Below, one piece after another: positions 40,586 to 49,067 of a stretch of DNA of 64,000 bases. The position numbers were made by a program, and so were the translations under genes. Within the stretch, counting starts at the first letter, position 1. Each line of letters opens with the position of its first letter. The notes beneath the pieces were generated by a model that was not told where the DNA came from, ran no database searches, and saw nothing but the letters and a program-made list of their open reading frames with translations. The DNA is from Streptomyces sp. NBC_01268 (GTDB taxonomy: Bacteria > Actinomycetota > Actinomycetes > Streptomycetales > Streptomycetaceae). Location: positions 6,570,001-6,634,000 of the forward strand of contig NZ_CP108454.1 in assembly GCF_036240795.1 (NCBI RefSeq), written 5' to 3'.

Positions 40586-40945
40586 GTGTCCGTCCGGCTC
40601 GTGATCACCGATGCGATGTGGGACCGGATCGAGCCGCTGATGCCGGCCGATCCGGTCCACGGGCGGCCGTGGGCCGACCACCGCCGCACCCTTGAGGCCA
40701 TCGCCTGGAAGTACCGCACCCGCTCGCCCTGGCGGGAGCTGCCCGGCGAGCTCGGGTCCTTCCAGACCGCGCACCGGCGGCTGACCAGATGGGCCACGGA
40801 CGGCACGTGGGAACGGGTCCTCACCGTCGTCCTCACGGAGGCGGACGCCGCCGTCGACGACATCGGCTGGACCGTCTCGGCAGGGGGCCACCGCTCGCCG
40901 CGCCCGTCAGCGGCCGACGGAACGGGCCCCCGGCTCCGGGTCTAG
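40586..40945 (+). pseudogene. IS5-family transposase remnant (N-terminal part only)
   Basis: Open frame of 119 aa whose first ~95 residues are the DUF4096 N-terminal domain of IS5-group transposases (ITDAMWDRIEPLMP, WADHRRTLEAIAWKYRT, SPWRELPGELGSFQTAHRR, WATDGTWERV, VDDIGWTVS). After DDIGWTVS the sequence departs from the family (normally a catalytic D-x-T stretch) and stops, and no second transposase frame follows. So the element is truncated; it lacks the DDE catalytic domain. GTG 40586 or GTG 40601 could start it. It lies 200 bp after tRNA-Trp, whose neighbourhood may have been an insertion site. Confidence 0.75.
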
Positions 40946-41469
40946 CCCAGCCACTCCCGCAGCAGTTCCTCGCGCTCCGAGCGGCGGGGGGTGCCGCCCT
41001 CCCGCGTGCGGCCCCACTGCGCCATCGTCGCCAGCGTCGTCTCCAGGGTCGCCTCGCCCTCCGTCAGCCGGGACAGGAGCGTGCGGGAGAGGTCGGCCTC
41101 GGCCTGGGAGTAGCCCCGGGCGGCGGCCACGTACGCCATCAGTTCGTGGACGCCGTCGGCCGTCTGCACACCGACCGTCATCAGCGGCGGCACGTCGCCC
41201 CCCAGGCCCGCGCCGCCGGCCATGGCCAGCTCCAGCACCGTGCCGAGGGCCAGGTCCTTGACCGCGCCGACCTGCCGCATCAGCGTGTTCAGCGGGACGC
41301 CCGACACCGTCAGGTCCCGCACGTCCTCCCACAGGTGCAGGCGGGACTGCCCGTCGCCGAGGCCGACCACCGCCTCCGGGGTCAGACGCACTCCGGGCGC
41401 ATGACCGGACGGCTTCGCGCCCACGTACACGTCGCCCTCGGCGATCCAGAACAGGCCCACCATGGCCAT
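40942..41469 (-). CDS. Hypothetical protein (175 aa)
   Basis: Conserved-looking Streptomyces protein of 175 aa with no recognised domain. It begins MAMVGLFWIAEGDVYVGAKPSG and contains VRLTPEAVVGLGDGQSRLHLWEDVRDLTV, suggesting a PH-like or beta-rich N-terminal half followed by a helical C-terminal half. ATG 41469 is chosen because GAAGAAGAG lies about 11 nt upstream; GTG starts further upstream are possible. Its stop TAG overlaps the end of the transposase remnant, so the remnant probably ended on a neighbouring gene. It lies 26 bp downstream of an acyl-CoA dehydrogenase on the same strand and is probably cotranscribed. Confidence 0.65.
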   Translation of the reverse strand: MAMVGLFWIAEGDVYVGAKPSGHAPGVRLTPEAVVGLGDGQSRLHLWEDVRDLTVSGVPLNTLMRQVGAVKDLALGTVLELAMAGGAGLGGDVPPLMTVGVQTADGVHELMAYVAAARGYSQAEADLSRTLLSRLTEGEATLETTLATMAQWGRTREGGTPRRSEREELLREWLG

Positions 41470-41495
41470 GCTTGTGCTCACTCTTCTTCCGGCGG

Positions 41496-42695
41496 TCAGG
41501 TCGCCCACGGGAACGGACGGACACCCCCGGAAGTTCCCTGGTCACGCAGCACCCTGCGCGCCACCGACGTGATGTGCAGCTCGTCCGGGCCGTCGAGGAC
41601 GCGGGCCGTGCGGCCGCTGCGGAGCAGGGCGGGGAGCGCGGTGTCCGGGCCGAGACCCGCCGCGCCGAAGACCTGGACGGCACGGTCCGCCACGTCCTGC
41701 AGGGTCCGGGCCGCCGCCGTCTTCGCCAGACCCACCTCCACATGGGCGTCGCGGCCGGCCGCGACCAGGGCCATCGCCTCGTACACCAGGGGCCGGGTGG
41801 AACGCAGGGCCAGCAGCGCCTCGAAGACGTGCCGCTGGACGAGCTGGCGGCCCGCCAGCGGACCCCGGACGCCCTGCCGGGCGACGGCCCGCCCGCAGAG
41901 CAGGTCGAAGGCCCGCCCTGCCTGTCCGAGCCACCGCAACGCCCGCAACGTGCGCCCCAGTTGCAGCCGTTCGCCCGCCACCGCCAGTGCCCCGCCCAGC
42001 GGACCCACCAGATGGTCCTCGTCGACCCGCACCCCGTCCAGGGCGATCTCGTACTGCCCGGTCGCACCGAACACCGGCAGCTCGCGCACGACGCGGAAAC
42101 CGGGCGAGGCGGTCGGGAGCAGGAGGAGCGAGAGGCCGGATCTGTCGCCGGGCTCCCCGCTCGTCCGGGCCAGGACGGTCACCAGGTCCGCGTCCAGGGC
42201 GTTCGACACGAACCACTTGCGCCCGCTCACGCTCCACCCGCCACCGGGCCGCCGCTCGGCCCGCGTCGCCGTCAGGACCGGCTCCGTGCCGGGCACGTCG
42301 GGCTCCGTCATGGCGTAACAGGCGCGGAGCTTCCCCGAGACGAGCAGCTTCAGGTGGGCGGCCCGCACCTGGGGCGAGCCGTGCCGGGCCAGCATCGTCA
42401 CGTCCAGGAGGGGAGCCGAGCCCAGGGCCGCCGGGCCGTGGTCACTGGCCCCCTCCACCTCCGCGAGCGCCGCGTAGTCGCTCAAGGGCAGCCCCCCGCC
42501 GCCCAGTTCGGCCGGGAGCGGCAACGCCCACAGGCCTGCCTCCCGGGCCTCCTCCCGCAGGCGCGCCCTGATCCGGGCGGCCTCCGGACCGCCCGCGTCC
42601 AGCCGTGCCTCGCACGGGAAGACCCGCTCCCTCACGAACACGGCGACCCGCTCCCGCAGTCGCTCCACCTCGGTCGCGGCCGTCGGCTCCGTCAC
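41496..42695 (-). CDS. Acyl-CoA dehydrogenase (divergent member)
   Basis: Acyl-CoA dehydrogenase family protein, 399 aa, divergent from the CoA-transferase/ligase genes. Features: N-terminal helical domain (RERVAVFVRERVFPCEARL), central ACYAMTEPDVPGTEP and GRKWFVSNALDADLV, and C-terminal VLDGPDELHITSVARRVLR. This last is the DGPDE variant, not the YEGT motif of the other two dehydrogenases in the window, so it belongs to the ACAD10/11-like or related branch where the base may differ. GTG 42695 is the start. Substrate is unknown, but the neighbours encode a CoA transferase and a CoA ligase, suggesting a specialised acid. Confidence 0.85.
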   Translation of the reverse strand: MTEPTAATEVERLRERVAVFVRERVFPCEARLDAGGPEAARIRARLREEAREAGLWALPLPAELGGGGLPLSDYAALAEVEGASDHGPAALGSAPLLDVTMLARHGSPQVRAAHLKLLVSGKLRACYAMTEPDVPGTEPVLTATRAERRPGGGWSVSGRKWFVSNALDADLVTVLARTSGEPGDRSGLSLLLLPTASPGFRVVRELPVFGATGQYEIALDGVRVDEDHLVGPLGGALAVAGERLQLGRTLRALRWLGQAGRAFDLLCGRAVARQGVRGPLAGRQLVQRHVFEALLALRSTRPLVYEAMALVAAGRDAHVEVGLAKTAAARTLQDVADRAVQVFGAAGLGPDTALPALLRSGRTARVLDGPDELHITSVARRVLRDQGTSGGVRPFPWAT

Positions 42696-42852
42696 TGCTC
42701 TCCCCTCTCACCGGGTCTCACCGGGAACTCGGCAGAACACGCGTCCGACTGTCTGCCCGTGGGAGTGGTCGGGCCCCTCCGCCCACCGGTTCCCGCGCCC
42801 CGCCCCCCTCCCCATCCCTGCCCCCGCCCCCGAGACGCGCCAGGAGACGAGC

Positions 42853-44736
42853 ATGCCGTCAGCGACGACGAACCCGCGGCCCGCCCGGCCCCTCGACGGG
42901 CTCCGCTTCGAGCTCGCCGGACCCACGGCGCTCACCTGGGCGGTCCGCGACCACCTGCGCCGACTGGGGGCGGGGGAGGGCGAGGGCGAGGGCGAGAGGA
43001 CCGGGTGGTCCGCCGGCGGCTCCCGCACCGGCGAGGCGCGGTGCGTCCTCGGGGGCGGCGGGTTCCCCTCCGTCCGCGCCCGCGCCCGTTGGGGTGCCCC
43101 CGGCTCCGGAGTCGAGGACGAGGCCACCGCGCAGGCCGCCACCGGCGTGATGGGCGTGCACGGACGCCGCCACGGCACCCCGCGCGGCCTGGGCGTCGAC
43201 CTCCTCGCCACCGCCACCGGCGTCCTCACCGTCCAGGGCCTGCTCGCCGCACTGATCGGCCGGGCCCGCGGCACCGCACCCGTCGGCCATGTGGACACGG
43301 CCGCCGACCGCACGGGCCTCCTCCTCGTCTCGCAGTACCTCGCCGCCGCAGGCGCCGACGAACCCGAAGCCGTCGAACTCGCCCCGGGCGGACCGCCGTT
43401 CACCTCCCGCGAAGGGGTCGTCTTCGAGCTGGAGACACTGGACCCGGGCGCCTGGGCCGCGTTCTGGCGGGCCCTCGACGCGCCCGCCGACGCGATACGG
43501 GCCGGCTGGCGCCCCTTCCAGTTCCGGTACGCCACCGCCTGCGCGCCCCTCCCGCCCGCCCTGCACGCGACCGCCCTCGCCCACGGCGTGGAGGACATCC
43601 GCCGGGCCGCCGCCCGCTCGGGCGCCGAGGTGTGCCGGCTGCGGACGCTCGCCGAACGCGCCCGGGAGGAGGAGGTCGGCGGGGTCGACCCGTGGGCGTT
43701 GCGCCCGCTCGGGCCGGGCGGGCACCGGCGCGGCTCCGTGCCGGGACCCGGTGCCGCGGCGGCGTCCGCGGGCGGGCCGCTGGCAGGGCTGACCGTCCTG
43801 GAGGCCGGGCGCCGGATCCAGGCGCCCCTCGCCGCCCACCTGCTCGGACTCCTCGGGGCCCGCGTCGTCCGGATCGAGCCGCCGGGCGGCGACCCGCTGC
43901 GCGGCATGCCGCCCGCCTGCTCGGGCGTCTCCGCCCGCTGGCTCGCCCTCAACCGGGGCAAGGACGCGGTCGAGCTCGACATCACGTCCCCGGGCGACCG
44001 GGACGCACTGCGCGCGCTCGCCGCCGAAGCGGACGTGTTCCTGCACAACTGGGCCCCCGGCAAGGCCGCCGGACTCGGCCTCGAAGCGGAGGACCTGAGC
44101 GTCGCCAACCCGGGCCTCGTGTACGCCTACACCGGAGGCTGGGGCGGGCGGCTGCCCGGCGCCCCCATGGGCACCGACTTCATGGTGCAGGCCCGCACCG
44201 GCGTCGGCGAGGCCGTCCACCCGGAGGGCGAACCGCCCGTGCCCTCCCTGATGACACTGCTCGACCTGCTCGGCGGCCTGCACGGCACCGAGGCCGTCCT
44301 CGCCGGACTCCTGCTGCGCGAACGGACCGGCCACGGCGTACGGGTGGAGTCCTCGCTGCTCGGCGCCGCCGACACCCTCCTGGCCCCCGCCCTGCGCGGG
44401 GCCGCCCGGGGCGCCGCCCCGCGCAGACCGGCCGGCTTCCGGGACACCCTCCCGACCGCCGACGGCCGGATCGCCCCCACCGACACCTCCGCCGCCGCGG
44501 CCGCCACGTACCCGCTCCACACCCTGCCGACCACGGAGGCCCTGGCCCTGCTCCGTACCCACGGCCTCGCCGCCACCCGTGTCGTCACCGACCTGGGGGC
44601 GTTGCCGGCGGGGGGCGACCCCAGGGGCAGCGGGTCCGCCGGGGGTGCCTTCGCCCTTCCCCCGTGTCCGCCCGGCCCGATCGGTCGTGACCGGCACGGG
44701 GCGCCCACCGTTCCCGACCCCTGGAGCTTCGCGTGA
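42853..44736 (+). CDS. Two-domain CaiB/BaiF (family III) CoA transferase
   Basis: Family III CoA transferase of 627 aa, about 1.5-1.6 times the usual length, apparently a tandem of two CaiB-type domains. The C-terminal domain (from about residue 315) is typical: LAGLTVLEAGRRIQAPLAAH, LGLLGARVVRIEPPGGDPLR, LNRGKDAVELD, GTDFMVQARTG, where the Asp of GTDF is at the catalytic position. The N-terminal domain is more diverged (LRFELAGPTALTWAVRDHL), with a Gly/Glu repeat (GEGEGEGE) at about residue 41 encoded by GAGGGC units. ATG 42853 follows AGGAGACGAGC. It is coupled by GTGA overlap to the ligase gene. Confidence 0.85.
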   Translation: MPSATTNPRPARPLDGLRFELAGPTALTWAVRDHLRRLGAGEGEGEGERTGWSAGGSRTGEARCVLGGGGFPSVRARARWGAPGSGVEDEATAQAATGVMGVHGRRHGTPRGLGVDLLATATGVLTVQGLLAALIGRARGTAPVGHVDTAADRTGLLLVSQYLAAAGADEPEAVELAPGGPPFTSREGVVFELETLDPGAWAAFWRALDAPADAIRAGWRPFQFRYATACAPLPPALHATALAHGVEDIRRAAARSGAEVCRLRTLAERAREEEVGGVDPWALRPLGPGGHRRGSVPGPGAAAASAGGPLAGLTVLEAGRRIQAPLAAHLLGLLGARVVRIEPPGGDPLRGMPPACSGVSARWLALNRGKDAVELDITSPGDRDALRALAAEADVFLHNWAPGKAAGLGLEAEDLSVANPGLVYAYTGGWGGRLPGAPMGTDFMVQARTGVGEAVHPEGEPPVPSLMTLLDLLGGLHGTEAVLAGLLLRERTGHGVRVESSLLGAADTLLAPALRGAARGAAPRRPAGFRDTLPTADGRIAPTDTSAAAAATYPLHTLPTTEALALLRTHGLAATRVVTDLGALPAGGDPRGSGSAGGAFALPPCPPGPIGRDRHGAPTVPDPWSFA

Positions 44737-46442
44737 CCGTCGTCCTGCACGATCTGCTGCCCGCCCGGCTCCGTCGCTCCTGGGCGGTGGCGGGGCTCTG
44801 CCCCGACCTCGACCTGTACAGCCTGTTCCGGGCCCGGCAGATCGCCGACCCGCACCGGACGGCCGTGATCGACGCCAAAGGGGCGCTCTGTTACACGGCG
44901 CTCGACCGCAAGGTCCGATGTCTCGCCGAGGGACTGAGACTGCTCGGCGTCGGGCCGGGCGACGTCGTCGGGGTCCAGCTTCCCGACGGGCGTGGCGCGG
45001 TCGTCGCCGATCTCGCGCTCGCCGCCCTGGGCGCCGTCGCCCTGCCGTTCCCCGTCGGCCGGGCGGCCCCGGAGGCGGAGTGGCTGCTGCGGCGAGCCGA
45101 GGCCGTCGCGGTCATCGCCGCCACCGAGCACCGGGGACGAACGCCCGCGGCCGACCTGTCGGCCCTCGCACCCACCTTGCCCGCACTCCGGCACGTCATC
45201 TCCGCCGGGCCGGGCCCCACACCGGCGGGAACGATTCCGCTGGCCAGGCTGCTCCGCACCGACCCCACCGGTTTCGTCCCCGCCCGCCCCGACCCCGACG
45301 GCGCCGCCCGCATCCTGGTCTCCTCCGGCTCCGAGGCCGCGCCGAAGATGGTCGCCTACTCGCACAACGCCCTCGCCGGCGGACGGGGCAACTTCCTCGC
45401 TTCCCTCCTGCCCGACGCCACCCCGCCCCGCTGCCTCTTCCTCGCCCCCCTGGCCTCCGCCTTCGGGTCCAGCGGCACCGCCGTCACCCTCGCCCGGCAC
45501 GGCGGCACCCTCGTCCTGCTCGACCACTTCACGCCCGAGGCGGCGCTCGCGGCCGTCAGCGCGCACGCGCCCACCCACGTCCTCGGCGTCCCCACCATGA
45601 TCCGGATGATGCTCGAACACGTGGAGTCGGCGGGCCCGGCCGCGGCGCTGCCGGCCCCCACCGCCCTCGTCCTCGGCGGCGCCCCCCTCGACGAGGCCAC
45701 CGCCACGGCCGCCACGGCCGCCTTCGGCTGCCCCGTCGTCAACCTGTACGGGTCGGCGGACGGCGTCAACTGCCATACGGGGATCGACGGACGGGCGACG
45801 CCGACGAGCCCCGCCCGCCCCGCTGCGGCGCCCGAGACGGCCGGCCCGCCGCCGGCCGCCCCCGGCATCGTCGTCGGCAGACCCGACCCCCGGGTCGCCG
45901 ACATCCGCATCGCCGATCCCGAGACCCACCAGCCGCTGCCCGGCGGCCGGATCGGCGAGATCGTCTCGCGTGGCCCGATGACCCCGCTCTGCTACGTCGC
46001 CGCCCCCGAACTCGACGCCCGCTACCGCACCCCCGAGGGCTGGGTCCGCACCGGCGACCTCGGCTACCTCGACGCCGACGGCCTGCTCCACGTCGTCGGA
46101 CGGCTCAAGGACGTCGTCATCCGCGGCGGCGCCAACATCAGCCCCGCCGAGGTGGAACGCGCACTCGCCACCCACCCCCGCATCCGCGACGTGGTGTGCG
46201 TCGGCGTCCCCGACCCGCTCATGGGAGAGCGCCTCGCCGCCTGCGTCGTCCCCCGGGGGCCCGGCGCGGCCCTGGCGCTCCCGGAGCTCGGCGCGCACCT
46301 GACCGCGCGAGGACTCGACCGCCACAAGCACCCCGAGCTGCTCCTGCTGATCGACGCGCTGCCGCTCACCGCCGCGGGGAAGCCCGACCGGGGCGAACTG
46401 CGCCGGCGGGCCGCGCTCGCGCCCGTACCCGCGGAGGCGTGA
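44733..46442 (+). CDS. AMP-dependent acyl-CoA ligase (ANL family)
   Basis: AMP-forming acid-CoA ligase of 569 aa. The P-loop is ILVSSGSEAAPKMVAYSH, a deviation from the usual TSGTTGxPKG. The other motifs are normal: VLGVPTMIRMML, NLYGSADGVNCH, VRTGDLGYLDADGLLHVVGR, LKDVVIRGGANISPAEVE and the catalytic-Lys LTAAGKPDRGE. GTG 44733 overlaps the stop of the CoA transferase, so the two proteins are made together and may form the activation step for one acid. A divergent acyl-CoA dehydrogenase probably takes the product. The acid is not determinable. Strong hairpin after the gene. Confidence 0.88.
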   Translation: MTVVLHDLLPARLRRSWAVAGLCPDLDLYSLFRARQIADPHRTAVIDAKGALCYTALDRKVRCLAEGLRLLGVGPGDVVGVQLPDGRGAVVADLALAALGAVALPFPVGRAAPEAEWLLRRAEAVAVIAATEHRGRTPAADLSALAPTLPALRHVISAGPGPTPAGTIPLARLLRTDPTGFVPARPDPDGAARILVSSGSEAAPKMVAYSHNALAGGRGNFLASLLPDATPPRCLFLAPLASAFGSSGTAVTLARHGGTLVLLDHFTPEAALAAVSAHAPTHVLGVPTMIRMMLEHVESAGPAAALPAPTALVLGGAPLDEATATAATAAFGCPVVNLYGSADGVNCHTGIDGRATPTSPARPAAAPETAGPPPAAPGIVVGRPDPRVADIRIADPETHQPLPGGRIGEIVSRGPMTPLCYVAAPELDARYRTPEGWVRTGDLGYLDADGLLHVVGRLKDVVIRGGANISPAEVERALATHPRIRDVVCVGVPDPLMGERLAACVVPRGPGAALALPELGAHLTARGLDRHKHPELLLLIDALPLTAAGKPDRGELRRRAALAPVPAEA

Positions 46443-46449
46443 GGGTGGA

Positions 46450-46489
46450 GGAGCGGAGGGCGGGGGTCACGGCCCCCGCCCTCCGCTCC
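46450..46489. terminator. 17-bp bidirectional terminator hairpin
   Basis: Arms 46450-46466 and 46473-46489 are perfect 17-bp complements with loop TCACGG, between the convergent ligase and zinc-binding lipoprotein genes. Confidence 0.85.
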
Positions 46490-46502
46490 CGGGGTGGGCG
46501 GA

Positions 46503-47357
46503 TCACCCGTCCACCCCGCCCATGCCCTTCCTCAGCTCCGTCGCCGCACCCCGGTACACGGCCAGCAAGTCGAGGTCCTCACCCGGGTAGTTGGCGATCT
46601 CCACCTGCCTGGCACCCGAGTCGGGCAGGACCGTGCCCGTCGACATGTGGGCGTTGTCGAGGACGAGCGCGGGCTTCTTCGCGGAGAGGGCGGCGAGCTG
46701 GGCCGGGGTGACGGGCTCGGGGCCGTACGTGCCGACCGTCGTGGCGCCCGCGAGGCCGGCCGCCCAGCCCGTGAAGACCTGCGTGACGACCGTCGGGCTC
46801 CGGCCGCCGGGCCAGGCCGCGCGCAGTTCGCCGCGCAGCCTCGCCACCTCCGCGTCCAGGCCCGTCTTCCAGTGCGCCGCAGCCTCCTTCGTACCGAACA
46901 GGGCGCCCAGACGCGCGACTTCGGCGGCGGCCTTGCCGGGCTCGTTGTCGAGGTTCACCTCGACGAGCCGCGCCTTGGAACCGGCCGCCTCCTTGATCTT
47001 CGCGGCGTACGGCTCGAACGGCGCGTACAGCACGAAGTCCGCCCCGGCGACGGCCGCCAGGTCGGAGGGCTTCGGGTCGTAGTCGGGGGCGTGATGGACC
47101 GACCGCGGCACGATCACCGTGACGTCCTCGGCCCCCGCCGCCCTGGCGAAGGCGCCCTCCCAGGTGGTCGTCGCCACGACCACCGGCTTGCCGTGCCCGC
47201 CGGGTGCCGCGTGGTCGTCGGCAGCCCCAGGGGCCGGGTCCGCGGTACCGCAGGCCGACGTCACGAGGAGGGCGGCGCTCAGTGCGAGGAGGGGAAGGAC
47301 GGGAGCGAGGCGGAGACGTCGGGTGAGGCGGGTGGTGCGGACGCGGAAGCGCGCCAT
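46503..47357 (-). CDS. aztC: Zinc/manganese ABC transporter substrate-binding lipoprotein (AztC-like)
   Basis: Cluster A-I metal-binding lipoprotein, 284 aa. The signal peptide ends LLVTSACGTAD with a lipobox Cys at about residue 36. His-containing N-terminal stretch DDHAAPGGHGKP precedes the fold; metal-ligand candidates include His residues in VPRSVHHAPDYD. ATG 47357 is used. The order in transcription is ATPase, permease, binding protein, as in the AztABC zinc systems, and the permease gene overlaps this start by 79 bp. It lacks the long His-rich loop of ZnuA. The assignment as zinc rather than manganese is by comparison. Confidence 0.85.
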   Translation of the reverse strand: MARFRVRTTRLTRRLRLAPVLPLLALSAALLVTSACGTADPAPGAADDHAAPGGHGKPVVVATTTWEGAFARAAGAEDVTVIVPRSVHHAPDYDPKPSDLAAVAGADFVLYAPFEPYAAKIKEAAGSKARLVEVNLDNEPGKAAAEVARLGALFGTKEAAAHWKTGLDAEVARLRGELRAAWPGGRSPTVVTQVFTGWAAGLAGATTVGTYGPEPVTPAQLAALSAKKPALVLDNAHMSTGTVLPDSGARQVEIANYPGEDLDLLAVYRGAATELRKGMGGVDG

Positions 47358-48184
47358 GGGCGGATTCTCCGTTCGGGGACGAGATGGACGGCGAGGACGA
47401 CGAACCCCGCCGTCAGGACCAGGACCGGCCCCGGCGGCCAGTCCAGCCACAGGGCCAGCAGGAAGCCCGTCAGATTGACGCCGACGCCGATGCCGACCGC
47501 CCACAGCACGATCGACCGCAGCGAGCGGCCCAGGCGCCGCGCGGCCAGCGCGGGCAGGAGGGTGAGGGCGTCGACGAGCAGGGCGCCGGTGAGCTTGATC
47601 GCGCCGGCGACCGCCACCGCGACGAGGACCAGGAGCACCGTGGTGAGCAGCCGGACCGGCACCCCCGAACACTGGGCGAGCTCCCGGTCGTACAGCAGCA
47701 GCGCCACCTCGCGCCGCCGCCACCACAGCAGCGCCGGTACGGTCACGGCGAGCGCGGCCAGGACGACGAGGTCCGCCGTGCCGACCGACAGGATCGACCC
47801 CCAGAGCAGGGCGAACGCCCCGGAGGCGTTGACGCCGGACACGGCGAGGACGAGCAGCGCGCCCGCGATGGCCAGGCTCATCAACAGGCCCATCGCGCCC
47901 GAGAGCCCGTCCGGCGTACGGGCCAGCGGGGCCACGCCCGCGCCCGAGAGCGCGCAGGCGACCAGCGCGCACAGCATCGGATCGAGCCCGGTCAGCAGAC
48001 CGACCGCGATGCCCAGCAGGGCCACGTGCATCATCGCGAACCGCACCGGCATGATGTCGAGCCCGACGATCACCACCCCGACCACCGGGAGCCCCACGGC
48101 CGCGAGCAGCAGCGCGAACCCCGCCCGCCGCACCGGCACCAGGTCGAGCAGTGCCCCCAGGTCGGCGGTCGCGAGCGCGCTCAC
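47279..48184 (-). CDS. aztB: Zinc ABC transporter permease (AztB-like)
   Basis: Metal ABC transporter permease of the ZnuB/MntB family, 301 aa with 7-9 membrane helices. Conserved features: FAMMHVALLGIAVGLLTGLDPM, GLSGAMGLLMSLAIAGALL, LWGSILSVGTADLVVLAAL and the loop ALLVDALTLLPALAARRLGRSL. GTG 48184 overlaps the end of the ATPase gene by 4 bp, and the C-terminus overlaps the lipoprotein gene by 79 bp; the last ~20 residues (Ser/Pro-rich) may therefore be non-essential. Together with the other two genes it forms a complete importer. Confidence 0.87.
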   Translation of the reverse strand: MSALATADLGALLDLVPVRRAGFALLLAAVGLPVVGVVIVGLDIMPVRFAMMHVALLGIAVGLLTGLDPMLCALVACALSGAGVAPLARTPDGLSGAMGLLMSLAIAGALLVLAVSGVNASGAFALLWGSILSVGTADLVVLAALAVTVPALLWWRRREVALLLYDRELAQCSGVPVRLLTTVLLVLVAVAVAGAIKLTGALLVDALTLLPALAARRLGRSLRSIVLWAVGIGVGVNLTGFLLALWLDWPPGPVLVLTAGFVVLAVHLVPERRIRPWRASASAPPASPDVSASLPSFPSSH

Positions 48185-48816
48185 CGCACCTCCCGCAGAC
48201 GCCCCGCGGCCATCTCCAGGACCCGGTCGCAGCGCGCGGCGAGGGCCCGGTCATGGGTCACCACCACGAGCGTCACCGGCAGCGCCGCCAGCACGTCGGC
48301 GGCCTCCTCCTGGCCCGCGAAGTCCAGCGCGGCGGTCGGCTCGTCGGCGAGCAGCACCTGCGCTCCGGCCGCCACGCAGCCGAGCGCCCGGGCGAGGTAC
48401 ATGCGTTGCAACTGGCCGCCGGACAAGGTGTGCACGGGCCGGTCCGTCAGCCCGCCGACACCGAGCCGCCCGGCCGCCTCGGCCGCCTCGACGGGCGCGC
48501 CGCCGCTCGCCAGGAGCTCGTCGCCGCGCAACGGGAAGCGCCCCGCCGCCGGCTTCTGCGGAATCCACGCGCAGGCCCGGCGCCGCACGCCCCACTCGGC
48601 CGCTGAGCGGGCCGTGCGGCCGCCTACCTCGATGGTGCCGGTGGTGTGCGGGTGCAGTCCGAGGACCGCGCGCAGCAGCGTCGTCTTCCCGGAGCCGTTG
48701 GTGCCGGTCAGGGCCACCCGCTCACCCGCCGCGATCACCAGGTCGACGTCGGCGACCGCCTCCGTACGCCCATGGCGGCAGCCGACCCCGCGCATGCGTA
48801 TGTCCAGTCCGCCCAT
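48181..48816 (-). CDS. aztA: Zinc ABC transporter ATP-binding protein (AztA-like)
   Basis: ABC ATPase of 211 aa. Walker A is ALTGTNGSGKTTLLRAV, the Q-loop region WIPQKPAAGRF, signature LSGGQLQRMYLARAL, Walker B QVLLADEPTAALDF, and the switch His in VVTHDRAL. ATG 48816 (MGGLDIRMRG) is the sensible start; the frame is open 77 codons further upstream but with no coding sense. It is the first gene of the aztABC-type operon, with a 251-bp gap to the divergent DJ-1-type gene. I looked for a typical Zur box there and saw none. Confidence 0.88.
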   Translation of the reverse strand: MGGLDIRMRGVGCRHGRTEAVADVDLVIAAGERVALTGTNGSGKTTLLRAVLGLHPHTTGTIEVGGRTARSAAEWGVRRRACAWIPQKPAAGRFPLRGDELLASGGAPVEAAEAAGRLGVGGLTDRPVHTLSGGQLQRMYLARALGCVAAGAQVLLADEPTAALDFAGQEEAADVLAALPVTLVVVTHDRALAARCDRVLEMAAGRLREVR

Positions 48817-49067
48817 GCCCTGCCTCTCAGCCCTGCCCCGCCTCGCGGGCGGGGGAGAAGTCGGCGGGCGCCGCCCCGGGGTTCCCACGGATTCGCCGGA
48901 ACCCGCGGACGGCACGGACCGACCCCTTTCCCGAAACACATGGGACGCATGGCACCCAGAGAACCCAGAGAACCCAGAGGCATCTCCCACCTGACTGGCC
49001 CCATCTGCCTCAGCTGCCCTACCTGCCCCACCTGCCCCATTCCTCACGTCAGCCCCAGGAGCTTCCG
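48817..49067. other. Intergenic region with GAACCCAGA direct repeats
   Basis: 251-bp divergent gap between the AztA-like and DJ-1-like genes. It holds three tandem near-copies of ACCCAGAGA/ACCCAGAGG at about 48955-48980, then several CCCACCTG/CCCTACCTG repeats up to 49040. No gene or clear promoter is seen. Confidence 0.5.

Noticed and set aside
41472..44690. 1072-codon plus-strand frame crossing two genes on opposite strands
   Set aside because: No coherent domain; the region is explained by the acyl-CoA dehydrogenase (minus) and the CoA transferase (plus, another frame).
48817..49067. Zur box upstream of the zinc transporter
   Set aside because: No TGAAAATGATTTTCA-like palindrome is visible in the gap; zinc control cannot be claimed from sequence.
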